Shown in pieces: positions 1-9,037 of a stretch of DNA of 24,237 nucleotides. The notes below the pieces were generated by a model that worked only from the letters and a program-made list of their open reading frames with translations, was not told the DNA's origin and did not search any database. The stretch's first letter is position 1. Every line of letters starts with the position of its first letter. Source of the stretch: SIG701 sp045577175 (lineage in GTDB: Bacteria > Bacillota > Clostridia > Oscillospirales > CAG-272); the NCBI GenBank assembly GCA_045577175.1, contig JAZNHT010000043.1, positions 1 through 24,237 of the forward strand, in the 5' to 3' direction. The position numbers and the translations under genes were made by a program.

Positions 1-63
1 CACGCTTGTGACCTCGGGATTTTTTACGATTTCATCAAGATTGGATATAAGGATTCCTTCCAT
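1..63 (-). CDS. P0: eighth array paralogue, N-terminus only (partial)
   Basis: Reading the minus strand from an ATG at 63 gives MEGILISNLDEIVKNPEVTS, which runs off the left edge. It matches the conserved opening of the neighbouring large proteins (I-S-N-L-x-E-I-V-K-N-x-E-V), so this is the start of an eighth member of the same family. A GGAG ribosome binding site lies 11 bases upstream, within 64-85. It is separated from P1 by a long hairpin, so it probably has its own promoter. Only 21 codons are visible, so whether the gene is intact is unknown. Confidence 0.85.
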   Translation of the reverse strand, partial: MEGILISNLDEIVKNPEVTSV

Positions 64-131
64 CTTTTTTCTCTCTCCTGTCATGGTAAAAATCGGTATA
101 AGCCATACACAAAGTATATAGAAAATTGCGA

Positions 132-174
132 AAAGAAACAATTGCAATTTGTCGGAAACTGCAATTGTTTCTTT
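132..174 (-). terminator. Long perfect hairpin downstream of P1
   Basis: The 15-base arms at 132-146 and 160-174 are perfect reverse complements around a 13-base loop. The hairpin starts 8 bases after the P1 stop. On the minus strand the second arm ends in T-rich sequence (TTTCTTTTCGC), which fits an intrinsic terminator for P1. The stem is A/T-rich and unusually long, so a regulatory role (mRNA stabiliser or protein-binding palindrome) is also possible. Confidence 0.65.
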
Positions 175-181
175 CGAAAAA

Positions 182-1909
182 TCAGCCGTTCCAGTGCGGC
201 ATGTAGGTTGAAATATCCACACCGTCAAAGCTCATGACGCGGTAGGGCGTCAGACGGCAGTATTCGAGATTCACTTTACCGTGTCCGACCTTTGTCATTG
301 TGTGATATACAGGAATATCCTGCGAGGAATGGCAGAAGTTGAAGAACGCAATATTCTTCATACCGAGCGCCTTCAGATCATCCACCCATTTGTGGTAATC
401 CTCGGCACAGCGCGGTCGGTGCGCCATGATCGGTGCGAAATATTCAATCCCGTACCGCTCCGCAATCGCCTGATACGCAAGGGAGCCCTCTTTGACAAGA
501 TCCCAGATTCCGCCGTAGCGGCGGGAGACCATATACTGCCCGGGCAGGCGGCGCTTGTACTCGTCAAGATCGACAAGACCGTCCTCGCCGAGGCAGCCGG
601 AAAGATTTTCATACGTCTCCATGCAGCAGCCTGTGATATAATCGATGAGCCCTTCCTTCGCCATCGCTTCGACGTCCACGCCGACACGGCGGGAGCTCTC
701 GGGCATATAGCCGGTGATGATGTTGATACCAACGTGTCTGCCTGCGGATGCGTCGAGTTCCGTATGCAGGCGGCGGACAAAATCGGTAATGAATGAGCAC
801 CAGACGTCCTTCATGCGCGGATCGTCCATCGGAACGAGACGTGCATCCATGCCGTCATAGCGGCGTGCGAACTCATCGAGCACGGGCTGCTCATACGCGA
901 TGTGCATACCGCGCTGGAACAGAAGCGATACACCGTCAAAGCCGTAAGAGACGAGATTCTTCAGGTATTCGATGACGTAATCCTGTGTCTCCTTGTAAGC
1001 GTAGGAGGCGATGCAGACACGGCGACCGTCGCGCGTGCAGATATGGCACTCGGGATGCTCGGCGGTAAATTTTGTAACCGCGCCCGACTTGTTCGGAGAG
1101 GAGGCATCACCGAGAGACATACGAAGTCCCGCGTACGCCTTCGTGCCAAATTCGTGCATGAGTGCCACGCGTGCACGTGCGATCTCTCCACAGAGAGCGG
1201 CGGCATCTGCGTTGCCGTCAGCATACTCGTTTGACTGGCACCTGAGACGGCGTGCGGCAGGCGAATGCGGAGCATAGGAGTACAGCTTTTCCAAGCACTC
1301 GATCGTGACGATCTTCGCATCCGTGTTCTCCACGCTCGTCAGCTTCAGAAGTGCGTCATCCACGTTTTTCACACCGTAGAACAGATTCGTATCTCCGTCG
1401 TAGTGGAGGTGGAGATTTCTGTGTCCTTCGGGATTGATATATTCCTTATACTCGGCGATTTCTTCCTCCGTCATCGGCACACAGCGAACCCACACAAGCG
1501 GAGACAGCCCTCCGTAGGCAGGGGCTTTCTTTACAATGATTTCGCGGTCGGTCAGATCGGCGCACCGCCAAAAGGCTTCCTCCGCGTACTCCATGCGCGA
1601 CCACTGTCCTGCGGACGGATAGGTGGAATCGTTGAAAAACTTGAAATACTTCTCGTTATCCAGCTTCAGACGGAAGGAATAACCGCCCGCGATCTTCCAC
1701 GAACAGATGAAAATCTTATACCATCCCTTAAGATTCGGCTGAAGAATCAAATCTGCGGGAATATCGCTCTCGCGGCTGACGAGACAGGTACCCGTCACTT
1801 CATCGATTTCGTACGGAATCATGCCCCAAAAGCCGTCTTTGATCGGCTCGGCAAGGACTTCTTTGTTTTTTACAAGTTCATTTACGTTAGAAAATACAAT
1901 ACCTTCCAT
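182..1909 (-). CDS. P1: GHL10-like TIM-barrel array protein
   Basis: This 575-residue protein has no signal peptide or membrane segment. The N-terminal part (about 30-155) is beta-rich with the family motifs LKGWYKIFICSW and ADLTDREIIVKK. A (beta/alpha)8 barrel then begins at HRNLHLHYD (HxH at 167-169). The fold is inferred from repeated strand-like segments, and the resemblance to glycosyl hydrolase-like family 10 proteins (EHPE...TRDGR, FDGVSL, FEQPVLDE-type motifs) is from memory of that family. Residues shared by all array members and lying at strand ends are E204, R263 and E340. P1 is atypical in having Q332 where most copies have His before Arg-Gly, and it lacks the Asp of the QDSME segment. 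GGAGG lies 7 bases before the ATG. P2 ends 14 bases upstream, so P2-P1 are probably co-transcribed. The substrate is unknown. Confidence 0.85.
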   Translation of the reverse strand: MEGIVFSNVNELVKNKEVLAEPIKDGFWGMIPYEIDEVTGTCLVSRESDIPADLILQPNLKGWYKIFICSWKIAGGYSFRLKLDNEKYFKFFNDSTYPSAGQWSRMEYAEEAFWRCADLTDREIIVKKAPAYGGLSPLVWVRCVPMTEEEIAEYKEYINPEGHRNLHLHYDGDTNLFYGVKNVDDALLKLTSVENTDAKIVTIECLEKLYSYAPHSPAARRLRCQSNEYADGNADAAALCGEIARARVALMHEFGTKAYAGLRMSLGDASSPNKSGAVTKFTAEHPECHICTRDGRRVCIASYAYKETQDYVIEYLKNLVSYGFDGVSLLFQRGMHIAYEQPVLDEFARRYDGMDARLVPMDDPRMKDVWCSFITDFVRRLHTELDASAGRHVGINIITGYMPESSRRVGVDVEAMAKEGLIDYITGCCMETYENLSGCLGEDGLVDLDEYKRRLPGQYMVSRRYGGIWDLVKEGSLAYQAIAERYGIEYFAPIMAHRPRCAEDYHKWVDDLKALGMKNIAFFNFCHSSQDIPVYHTMTKVGHGKVNLEYCRLTPYRVMSFDGVDISTYMPHWNG

Positions 1910-1923
1910 TGTTTTCCCTCCTA

Positions 1924-3648
1924 TCAGCCCATCCAGTGCGGCATATATGTAGAAATATCACAGTCATCCATACGCAGAATACGGTAGTGGTTCAGCCGAC
2001 AGTATTCGAGATTGACCTCGTCGTGTCCGAATTTGGTTGTCGTATGCTTGACCGGCAGATCCTGTGAAGAATGGCAGAAATTGAAGAAGTTGATATTCTT
2101 CACACCGAGCGCTTTGAGATCCTTCACCCAGTTTATATACTTTTCGGGATCTTTGATAACGTTCGGGGAAAGAGGTGCAAAATAATCAATGCCGTATTTA
2201 TCCGCAATTTCCAGGAACTGAATCGATCCTTCCTTGGTAAGATCCCACGACTCGCCGAAACGGCGGCCGACCATGGACTGCTTGCGGAGGGCTCTTGTGT
2301 ACACATCCATTTTGATGAAACCGTTTTCATCCAGACAGCCGCCGAGACGCTCGTACGTCTCCATACAATCGCCGCAGACGTGATCGATCAGTCCCGCTTT
2401 CGCAAGCTCCTCGACATCGATACCGATGCGGCGGGAGATTTCGGGCGTGTAGCCGGTGATGATGTTGATCGGCACATGTCTGCCGGCAAAGGCGTCCAGC
2501 TCATCGCGCAGACGGCGAATGAACTCGGTAAGGAACAAGCACCATACGTCCTTCAGCCGAGGATCGTCCATCGGAACGAGACGGGCATCCAGTCCGTCAT
2601 GGCGGCGGGCAAATTCGTCAAGCACAGGCTGCTCAAACGCGATATGCATACCGCGGTGGAAGAAGAGCGACACGCCGTCATAGCCGTAGCCTATGAATTT
2701 TTTGAGGTAGTCGATCACAAAATCCCACACCTCGGGGTAGGCATAGGAAAGCGTAGCCACTGCCCTGCCGTCTCTTGTGTAGAGGTAATATTCGGGATGC
2801 TCCTCGACAAACGGCACACGGGAGCCTTGCTCCACAGGCTGACAGTTTTTACCGATAGACATACGGAGTCCCGCATACGCGAGCGTACCGAAATCGTGCA
2901 GCATATCGACACGCGCTTTGGAAATCTCCGGCATGAGCTTGGCAGCATTCTCGTTTTCATCGGAATACTTATTGGAATGCGTTCTGAGACGTCTGTCCGT
3001 CGTGTGCTTCGTGGAATAATCGTAGAGGCTTTCCATGACCTCATGCGTGACAATTTTCGCATCGGTATTCTCAACGCTGGAAAGCTTCATGAGCGAATCC
3101 TCCACGGAATTGATGCCCCAGATATAGTTCGCGTCATTATCAAAGTGGAGGTGCATATTCCTGTGCCCTTCGGGATTGATGTATTCCTTATAGGCAGCGA
3201 TCTCCTCCTCCGTCATCGGCACACAGCGCACCCACACAAGCGGTGCGACGCCTGCTCTGTTCGGCTTTTTGACGATGATCTCGCGGTCGGTCAGATCGGC
3301 ACATTTCCAGAAGAACTCCTCCGCCTGCTCCATGTACGACCACTGTCCCCGGGAGGGATAAAACGAATCGTTGGCAAAGTTGAAATACTTCTCGTTATCG
3401 AGCTTTATGCGAAACGAATATCCGCCGTCCAGCTTCCACGAACAGATAAACACCTTGTGCCAGCCTTTGAGTCCGGGAGCAAGAACCAAATCCTCGGGAT
3501 ATTCATCCTCCGCCGCCACAAGGCAATTACCGCTGACATTCGCCGCCTCGTACGGCATAATGTACCAGTGGTTGGGTGCCTGCGCGACAGTCGTAACCTC
3601 CGGGTTCTTTACAATTTCGTCCAGCTTGGAAAAAATGATACCTTCCAT
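1924..3648 (-). CDS. P2: GHL10-like TIM-barrel array protein
   Basis: This 574-residue protein is closest to P1: both start MEGI, share EKYF and the INPEGHRN segment, and end PHWxG. The N-terminal beta-rich domain spans about 30-155. The barrel runs from HLH (166-168) to FFNFCHSSQD (521-530). Candidate pocket residues at strand ends are H166, H168, E203, R262, H331-R332-G333, E339, D427, E430, N523 and H526. These are inferred from conservation among the copies and are not demonstrated. GGAG lies 9 bases before the ATG. The 165-base gap to P3 holds a terminator, a second palindrome and a TATACT box, so P2 probably opens a new transcription unit. There is no signal peptide, so a cytoplasmic location is expected. 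Confidence 0.87.
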   Translation of the reverse strand: MEGIIFSKLDEIVKNPEVTTVAQAPNHWYIMPYEAANVSGNCLVAAEDEYPEDLVLAPGLKGWHKVFICSWKLDGGYSFRIKLDNEKYFNFANDSFYPSRGQWSYMEQAEEFFWKCADLTDREIIVKKPNRAGVAPLVWVRCVPMTEEEIAAYKEYINPEGHRNMHLHFDNDANYIWGINSVEDSLMKLSSVENTDAKIVTHEVMESLYDYSTKHTTDRRLRTHSNKYSDENENAAKLMPEISKARVDMLHDFGTLAYAGLRMSIGKNCQPVEQGSRVPFVEEHPEYYLYTRDGRAVATLSYAYPEVWDFVIDYLKKFIGYGYDGVSLFFHRGMHIAFEQPVLDEFARRHDGLDARLVPMDDPRLKDVWCLFLTEFIRRLRDELDAFAGRHVPINIITGYTPEISRRIGIDVEELAKAGLIDHVCGDCMETYERLGGCLDENGFIKMDVYTRALRKQSMVGRRFGESWDLTKEGSIQFLEIADKYGIDYFAPLSPNVIKDPEKYINWVKDLKALGVKNINFFNFCHSSQDLPVKHTTTKFGHDEVNLEYCRLNHYRILRMDDCDISTYMPHWMG

Positions 3649-3732
3649 ACAGCATTACTCCTTTTTATTGCATTCCTGCATACATCAGATTGAGATAAGT
3701 ATACCGAATGATAAACAATTCTTCCATACTTT
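3649..3732 (-). promoter_or_regulatory. Candidate promoter region of the P2-P1 unit
   Basis: The minus strand carries a TATACT box (plus 3698-3703), 50 bases upstream of the P2 ATG. No good -35 hexamer sits 17 bases further up (TGGAAG). The call rests on the -10 match and on the terminator directly upstream, which would otherwise leave P2 and P1 without transcription. Weak. Confidence 0.3.
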
Positions 3733-3766
3733 GAGCGGACATTTTTTCAAAAAACAATGTCCGCTC
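3733..3766. repeat. 34-base near-perfect palindrome between P3 and P2
   Basis: The arms GAGCGGACATT (3733-3743) and AATGTCCGCTC (3756-3766) are exact reverse complements. The inner T6/A6 tracts extend the pairing to leave only a small loop, with one mismatch. No T-tract follows on the minus strand, so it is a poor terminator for P3, and it sits directly upstream of the candidate P2 promoter. It could be a regulator-binding site or a back-up terminator. Confidence 0.55.
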
Positions 3767-3774
3767 ATCGAAAA

Positions 3775-3807
3775 ATCCCCAATGCAGACTAAGCCGCATT
3801 GGAGATT
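3775..3807 (-). terminator. Intrinsic terminator of P3
   Basis: On the minus strand AATCTCCAATGC and GCATTGGGGATT form a 12-pair stem with one G-T wobble, followed by TTTTTCG. It begins 6 bases after the P3 stop codon. This is a standard rho-independent terminator that ends the P7-P3 unit. Confidence 0.8.
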
Positions 3808-3813
3808 TTATAA

Positions 3814-5526
3814 TCATCCGCGCCAGTGCGGCAAATAGGTGGAGACATCCACGCCGTCCAGCATAATCATACGGTACTGCTTCGGCGTGCAGTACTCGGT
3901 ATTGACTTCATGTCCGAGCTTCGTTGTGGTATACCACAGCGGCAAATCCTGACAAGCGTGACAGTAGTTGAAGAAGTTGAAATTCTTAACGCCGAGAGCC
4001 TGCATTTTCTTCACCCAATCGAGGTGCGTCTCGGGACCGCCTTTGTACGCTCTCTGTCCGTAGAACTCCACGCCGTACTTATCACAGATTTCGACAAACA
4101 GGGGGGCACCTTCTTCTGTCAGATTCCACATCTCACCGAAGTGACGCCATACAATGTTCTCGTGAAGCAATTTCTGCTTGTACTTGTCCATATCGATCAG
4201 TCCGTCCTCGGTGAGACAGCCGTCCAGCGTCTCATACGTCTCCATGGAGTCCTGACAGATGTGATCGGCCAGCCCTTCGCGGCAGAGTGCTTCGACATCG
4301 ACACCGATACGGCGGGAGATTTCGGGCGTATAGCCGGTGATGACGTTGATCGGCACGTGCCGTCCGGCGTGCTCGTTCAGTTCTTTTCTGAGTCGGCGGA
4401 AGAACGCGGTCATAATGTCGCACCAAACGTCCTTCAGACGCTCATCTGCCATCGGAACGAGACGGGCATCAAGACCGTCATGGCGGCGGGCAAATTCGTC
4501 CAGCACAGGCTGTTCAAACGCGACAAACATACCGCGGTGCATGAGCATAGAAACGCCGTCAAAGCCGAGATCGACGGTGGATTTGGCGAAATCGATCATC
4601 CAATCCTGCACGCCCTCGTAAGCATAGGAGGCGATGTCGAGATCGCGTCCGTCGCGCGTTTTCATGTGCCACTCGGGATGCTCCTGCACGATCTTGATAT
4701 AAGAACCGGAGCCGAGAATCCGTCTTTCGGAATCGCCGAGGCACGGGCGAAGACCGACGTATGCCTTCGCGCCGATCTCGTGGATATAATCAATGCGGAG
4801 CTTGGCGACATCCTGAATTTTATCGGCAACCTTTTTGTTCTCGTCGCAGTATTTGTTCGTCCATTTTCTGAGACGGCGGAACTGCTCCTTCGGAATATCG
4901 TAATCGACAAGCGTTTCGATCTGCTCGTAGGTGACGATTTTCGCGTCCGTATTCTTGAGCATCTGCGCGCGGACAAGAAGCACGTCCTCCGTTTCGCTGC
5001 CGAGCCACAGATTCGTATCTCCGTCGAAATGGAAGTGCATATTTCTGTGTCCTTCGGGATTCATGTACTCCTTATATTCCGCGACCTCCGCCTCCGTCAT
5101 CGGCACGAAGCGGAGCCAGAACAGCGGCGTGATACCGCCCGTTTTGCGGATGATGATCTCTCGGTCCGTCATATCTGCGGCGCGGTAGAAAATCTCCTGC
5201 ACTCTTTCCATACCCGTCCAGTTCTGTGTCGGTCTGTAGGAGGTATTACGTGTCGGCATAAAGAAACGGTCATCATCCATTTTGATGTCGAAGCTGTATC
5301 CGTCAAACAGGCGCGAGGAGGCGATGAAAATTTTGTGCCATCCGGTGAGCTTCGGGGAAAAAATGAGATCATCGGGATTGGCAAGCTCGGCGGCGATCAG
5401 GCACTCGCCCGTCACCTCGCCTGCCTGAAACGGCATAACGCCCCATTTTTCCGTCTGCACGTCCGTGCTGATCGCCTCTTTGTTTTTAACGATCTCTTTG
5501 AGATTTGAATAAACAATTCCTTCCAT
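3814..5526 (-). CDS. P3: GHL10-like TIM-barrel array protein
   Basis: The protein is 570 residues from the ATG at 5526. This start is chosen because it gives the family opening MEGIVYSNLKEIVKNKE and has AAAGGAG 8 bases upstream; the frame stays open 13 codons further. It has the same two-domain layout: beta-rich N-terminus, then a barrel from HFH (164-166). Shared strand-end residues are E201, R260, H330-R-G, E338 and the QDSMETYE segment. The C-terminus is PHWRG. It is grouped with P1 and P2 by its start and tail, although it is more divergent. The P4 stop lies 26 bases upstream, so P4 and P3 are probably on one mRNA, which ends at the strong hairpin just downstream. Substrate unknown. Confidence 0.86.
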   Translation of the reverse strand: MEGIVYSNLKEIVKNKEAISTDVQTEKWGVMPFQAGEVTGECLIAAELANPDDLIFSPKLTGWHKIFIASSRLFDGYSFDIKMDDDRFFMPTRNTSYRPTQNWTGMERVQEIFYRAADMTDREIIIRKTGGITPLFWLRFVPMTEAEVAEYKEYMNPEGHRNMHFHFDGDTNLWLGSETEDVLLVRAQMLKNTDAKIVTYEQIETLVDYDIPKEQFRRLRKWTNKYCDENKKVADKIQDVAKLRIDYIHEIGAKAYVGLRPCLGDSERRILGSGSYIKIVQEHPEWHMKTRDGRDLDIASYAYEGVQDWMIDFAKSTVDLGFDGVSMLMHRGMFVAFEQPVLDEFARRHDGLDARLVPMADERLKDVWCDIMTAFFRRLRKELNEHAGRHVPINVITGYTPEISRRIGVDVEALCREGLADHICQDSMETYETLDGCLTEDGLIDMDKYKQKLLHENIVWRHFGEMWNLTEEGAPLFVEICDKYGVEFYGQRAYKGGPETHLDWVKKMQALGVKNFNFFNYCHACQDLPLWYTTTKLGHEVNTEYCTPKQYRMIMLDGVDVSTYLPHWRG

Positions 5527-5552
5527 GATTGTTTCTCCTTTACAGCAATAAA

Positions 5553-7274
5553 TCACTCGCTCCACTGGGGCAGATACGTGGAAATATCCACACCGTCAAG
5601 CGACAGAACACGGTGGAAATTCATGTTGTAGATTTCCGGATCAATCTTTTCGCGTCCAACCTTGCCAACGATAGCACAGACGCCGCGCAGACCCACAAAA
5701 TGGCAATGGTTATAGAAAGAGAAATTCTTAACGCCGAGAGGCTTGAGATTCTCGTTCCATCTGTGATACGTCAGCGGATCCTCATACCAGTGTGTCGTCA
5801 TGCCGGCAAAGAACTCCACGCCGTATTTTTCAGACACGGCGAGATAGCGGATCGCCGCCTCCTTTGCCCTCTCCCAGTTATCGGCGAGCGGACGCTGCAC
5901 GGTATAATTATTGAGAAGATTGTACTTGTACTTTTCCATATCGATGAGCCCGTCCTCACGGATGTGGTATTTGGACGGCTCGGTATGCTCCAGACTGTCC
6001 TGGCTGATATGGTCGATCGCCCCGGCTTTGGCAAGCGCTTCGCAGTCGATACCGACAAGCTCGGCATTGTACCCGACGATCATGTTAATCGGGACGTGGT
6101 GACCGATCGCTTTATCAAGCTCAACGTGCATACGGGTGATGAAATCGGTCATGATCGCACAGTGCACCTCGGTCAAACGGGGATCGCCGAGCGGAAGCAG
6201 ACGTGCATCCAGTCCGTCAAAACGGCGGGCGCACTCGTCCAGCACAGGCTGTTCAAACGCGATCATCTGTCCGCGGTGGCAAATGAGCGACACGCCGTCA
6301 AAGCCGTGATTTTTGACGTAACCGATCAGAAGATCGATGACGTAATCCTGCACCTCCTTGTAGGCATAGGAGGAAATTCTAACCGGTCGTCCGTCACGCG
6401 TGCGCATATGGAACTCGGGATGCGCTTCGCAGAAATACTCCTGCATCAGCGGCTGCGATGTTCCCATAAACGATGCGAGGCTCATACGGAATCCGGCGTA
6501 ATATTTTGCACCGTACGAATGGATCAGCTCCCGTCTTGCCGCATGGATCGCGCCCTGCTTGAGTGCAGCCTTGCGGTTTTCCTCGTTGTACACGATTGCC
6601 GTCCAGCCAAGCGACTTCGTGTGGTCATTGATCGCGCGTCCGTCGTAGTTGTCCGACATGATCTCCTGCGTGACGATTTTCACGTCGTCGTCCTTCACCT
6701 GCGCGAGCTTGAGCATAGCGTGCTCGATTTCGTCCGATCCGTCCCACAGATTGCAGTCGTTATCGTAGTGGACGTGCAGATTTCTGTGTCCTTCGGGATT
6801 CATATACGCCTTATACGCCGCGACCTCCTCCTCCGTCATCGGAACGAAGCGGAGCCACGCGATGCAAGCGTAGTAGTCCTGCTTGTGATGCTTATGGAAC
6901 ACAATGTCCCGTCCCGTCAGATCGGCACAGCACCAAAGCTGCTCCTCCACCCATTCAAACGCATTCTCACGGGGCGGACGGGGGAAGAAGCCCTCGCGCA
7001 CCATCGTGGGCATCTTTTCGTCGGAAAATCGCATATACGCCGTCATCGAGCCGTCGTTTGTGATTCTTGCGTGGTAGATTTTGTACCATCCGGCAAGATT
7101 CGGGGAAAGCACAATCGGCTCGGGACGCGAGCTTTCCAGTGCGGTGAGCATTTTGCCGGAGACACCGTCCGTCTCGTAATCGACGGTAAACCACGTATCG
7201 GGATTTCCGTGCGCACCGAGCACCTCTTTGTTTTTGATGATCCGATTCAGATCGGAAATAATGATTTCCTCCAT
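5553..7274 (-). CDS. P4: GHL10-like TIM-barrel array protein
   Basis: This 573-residue protein is very close to P5. They share long stretches such as PDTWFTVDYET, RPEPIVLSPNL and FCEAHPE, and they look like the most recent duplication in the array. The barrel starts at HVHYDND (HxH 167-169). Conserved strand-end residues are E204, R263, H333-R334-G335 and E341. The last strand reads FYNHCH and the tail is PQWSE. AAGGAGG lies 8 bases before the ATG. P5 ends 35 bases upstream. There is no signal peptide. As for its neighbours, a carbohydrate-active or related TIM-barrel enzyme is the best guess, and no substrate can be named. Confidence 0.86.
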   Translation of the reverse strand: MEEIIISDLNRIIKNKEVLGAHGNPDTWFTVDYETDGVSGKMLTALESSRPEPIVLSPNLAGWYKIYHARITNDGSMTAYMRFSDEKMPTMVREGFFPRPPRENAFEWVEEQLWCCADLTGRDIVFHKHHKQDYYACIAWLRFVPMTEEEVAAYKAYMNPEGHRNLHVHYDNDCNLWDGSDEIEHAMLKLAQVKDDDVKIVTQEIMSDNYDGRAINDHTKSLGWTAIVYNEENRKAALKQGAIHAARRELIHSYGAKYYAGFRMSLASFMGTSQPLMQEYFCEAHPEFHMRTRDGRPVRISSYAYKEVQDYVIDLLIGYVKNHGFDGVSLICHRGQMIAFEQPVLDECARRFDGLDARLLPLGDPRLTEVHCAIMTDFITRMHVELDKAIGHHVPINMIVGYNAELVGIDCEALAKAGAIDHISQDSLEHTEPSKYHIREDGLIDMEKYKYNLLNNYTVQRPLADNWERAKEAAIRYLAVSEKYGVEFFAGMTTHWYEDPLTYHRWNENLKPLGVKNFSFYNHCHFVGLRGVCAIVGKVGREKIDPEIYNMNFHRVLSLDGVDISTYLPQWSE

Positions 7275-7309
7275 GCAGGAAGCCTCCTTTTCGGGAGAAA
7301 TTTCAGATT

Positions 7310-9010
7310 TTACTGCGGCAGGTAAGTAGAAACATCCACACCGTCAAATTTCAGAACACGGTAGAAATTCATGTTATACGTTTCGGGATCGATGCTCTCG
7401 CGACCCGCTTTACCGATAATACGGCACGAGGTAACGTCTCCGACAGCGTGACAGTGGTTATAGGACGAGAAATTCTTGACACCAAGTGCCTCGAACTCAT
7501 CAATCCATTCCCGAATTGCATTCAACTGTCCGCGGCATTTTGACAGCGGCGCAAAAAAGTCGATACCGTGCTTCTCCGCCAAGGCAAGATAGCGCGTTGC
7601 TTCTTCGATGGATTTTTCTTTTTTGAAGCCGAGACGGCGGTAGTGGGTATAGTACCGATTCAGCTTCGCCTTGTATTTTTCCATATCAATCAGTCCGTCC
7701 TCTGCGAGGTAATCGTCCGTTACCTCATAGTGTTCGAGAGTATCCAAACAGATATGATCGATTGCGCCTGCCTCGGCCAGTGCTTCACAGTCGTAGCCGA
7801 GATGCTGTGCGCCGTCCCCGACGATCACGTTAATCGGAACGTGTCTGCCGATGGCACGGTCAAGCTCCCTGTGCATACGGATGATAAAATCGGTCATGAT
7901 GGCACAGTGCACCTCGGTCAAACGGGGATCCCCGAACGTCAGACGGCGTGCGTCCAGCCCGTCAAAGAGGCGAGCGCACTCGTCCAGCACCGGCTGTTCA
8001 AATCCGATCACGTTGCCGCGGTGGCAGATAAGGCTGACACCGTCAAAGCCGTGAATCTTCACGTTATTGATAAGCAGATCGATAACGTAATCCTGCACCT
8101 CTTTGTAGGCATAGGAGCAGATACGCACCTGCCGTCCGTCGCGTGTCTGCATATGGTATTCGGGATGCGCCTCGCAGAAATATTCCTGCATCAAAGGCTG
8201 GGAGGCACCCGAAAACGACGCGAGACTCATACGGAATCCGGCGTAATACTGTGCGCCGTACGAATGGACCAGCTCGCGGCGCAGCGCATGAATCGCCCCC
8301 TGCTTGAGAGCTGCCTTGCGGTTTTCCTGATCGTAAACGATTGACGTCCAAGCGAGCGATTTCGTGTGGTCATTGAACGCACGACCGTCGTAGTTGTCCG
8401 CCATGATCTCCTGCGTACAGATTTTGACGTCATCGTTCTTAATCTGCGCGAGCTTGATTGCCGCGTGCTCGATTTCGTCCGAGCCGTCCCACAGATTGCT
8501 GTCATTGTCATAATGGACGTGCAGATTCCTGTGTCCGTCGGGATTTGTGTATGCCTTGTACGCCGCGACCTCCTCCTCCGTCATCGGAACGAAGCGGAGC
8601 CACGCAAGCGTGCAGGAATAATTCTGCTTATGATGCTTTGCGAGGATAATATCCTGCCCGGTCAGATCGGCACACTGCCACAAAATCTCATCGACCCATT
8701 CATATTCGGTAGAACGGGGCGGACGGTTGGCGGCGCAGCCGGTAATCATCGTCGGCATTCTCTCGCTTGAGAGGCGCAGAAGCTGCATATAACCGCCGAT
8801 ACGGGAAATGTAGATTTTGTGCCAGCCTGTCAGATTCGGCGAAAGGACAATCGGCTCGGGGCGCGAGGCACCGTCGGCAGTAAGCATTTTTCCGCTGACA
8901 TCCGCCGTTTCGTAATCGACCGTGAACCACGTATCGGGATTTGCATACGAGCCGAGAGCATCTGTGTTTTTTACGATCCGGCTGAGATCGGAGATAAGTA
9001 TTTCTTTCAT
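7310..9010 (-). CDS. P5: GHL10-like TIM-barrel array protein, tail slightly shortened
   Basis: This 566-residue sister of P4 has the barrel start HVH at 164-166, E201, R260, a CHRG motif, E338, and NHCHAVGD in the last strand. The reading frame stops right after STYLPQ, so it lacks the Trp plus two residues that end every other complete copy (PHWxG or PQWSx). The loss is only three residues and the protein is otherwise full length. AAAGGAG lies 9 bases before the ATG. Only 27 bases separate it from P6. No terminator is visible between P7 and P4, so a shared transcript is likely. Confidence 0.86.
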   Translation of the reverse strand: MKEILISDLSRIVKNTDALGSYANPDTWFTVDYETADVSGKMLTADGASRPEPIVLSPNLTGWHKIYISRIGGYMQLLRLSSERMPTMITGCAANRPPRSTEYEWVDEILWQCADLTGQDIILAKHHKQNYSCTLAWLRFVPMTEEEVAAYKAYTNPDGHRNLHVHYDNDSNLWDGSDEIEHAAIKLAQIKNDDVKICTQEIMADNYDGRAFNDHTKSLAWTSIVYDQENRKAALKQGAIHALRRELVHSYGAQYYAGFRMSLASFSGASQPLMQEYFCEAHPEYHMQTRDGRQVRICSYAYKEVQDYVIDLLINNVKIHGFDGVSLICHRGNVIGFEQPVLDECARLFDGLDARRLTFGDPRLTEVHCAIMTDFIIRMHRELDRAIGRHVPINVIVGDGAQHLGYDCEALAEAGAIDHICLDTLEHYEVTDDYLAEDGLIDMEKYKAKLNRYYTHYRRLGFKKEKSIEEATRYLALAEKHGIDFFAPLSKCRGQLNAIREWIDEFEALGVKNFSSYNHCHAVGDVTSCRIIGKAGRESIDPETYNMNFYRVLKFDGVDVSTYLPQ

Positions 9011-9037
9011 AGAGAGAGACTCCTTTGCGTAAATTCG

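Noticed and set aside
2071..3693. Long open frames of over 500 codons on the plus strand opposite P2, P3 (3826-5508) and P4 (5529-7325)
   Set aside because: They are antisense shadows of the array genes, made possible by the codon bias of the minus-strand proteins. They have no recognisable domains, no suitable ribosome sites, and their sequence just mirrors the conserved motifs of the opposite strand.
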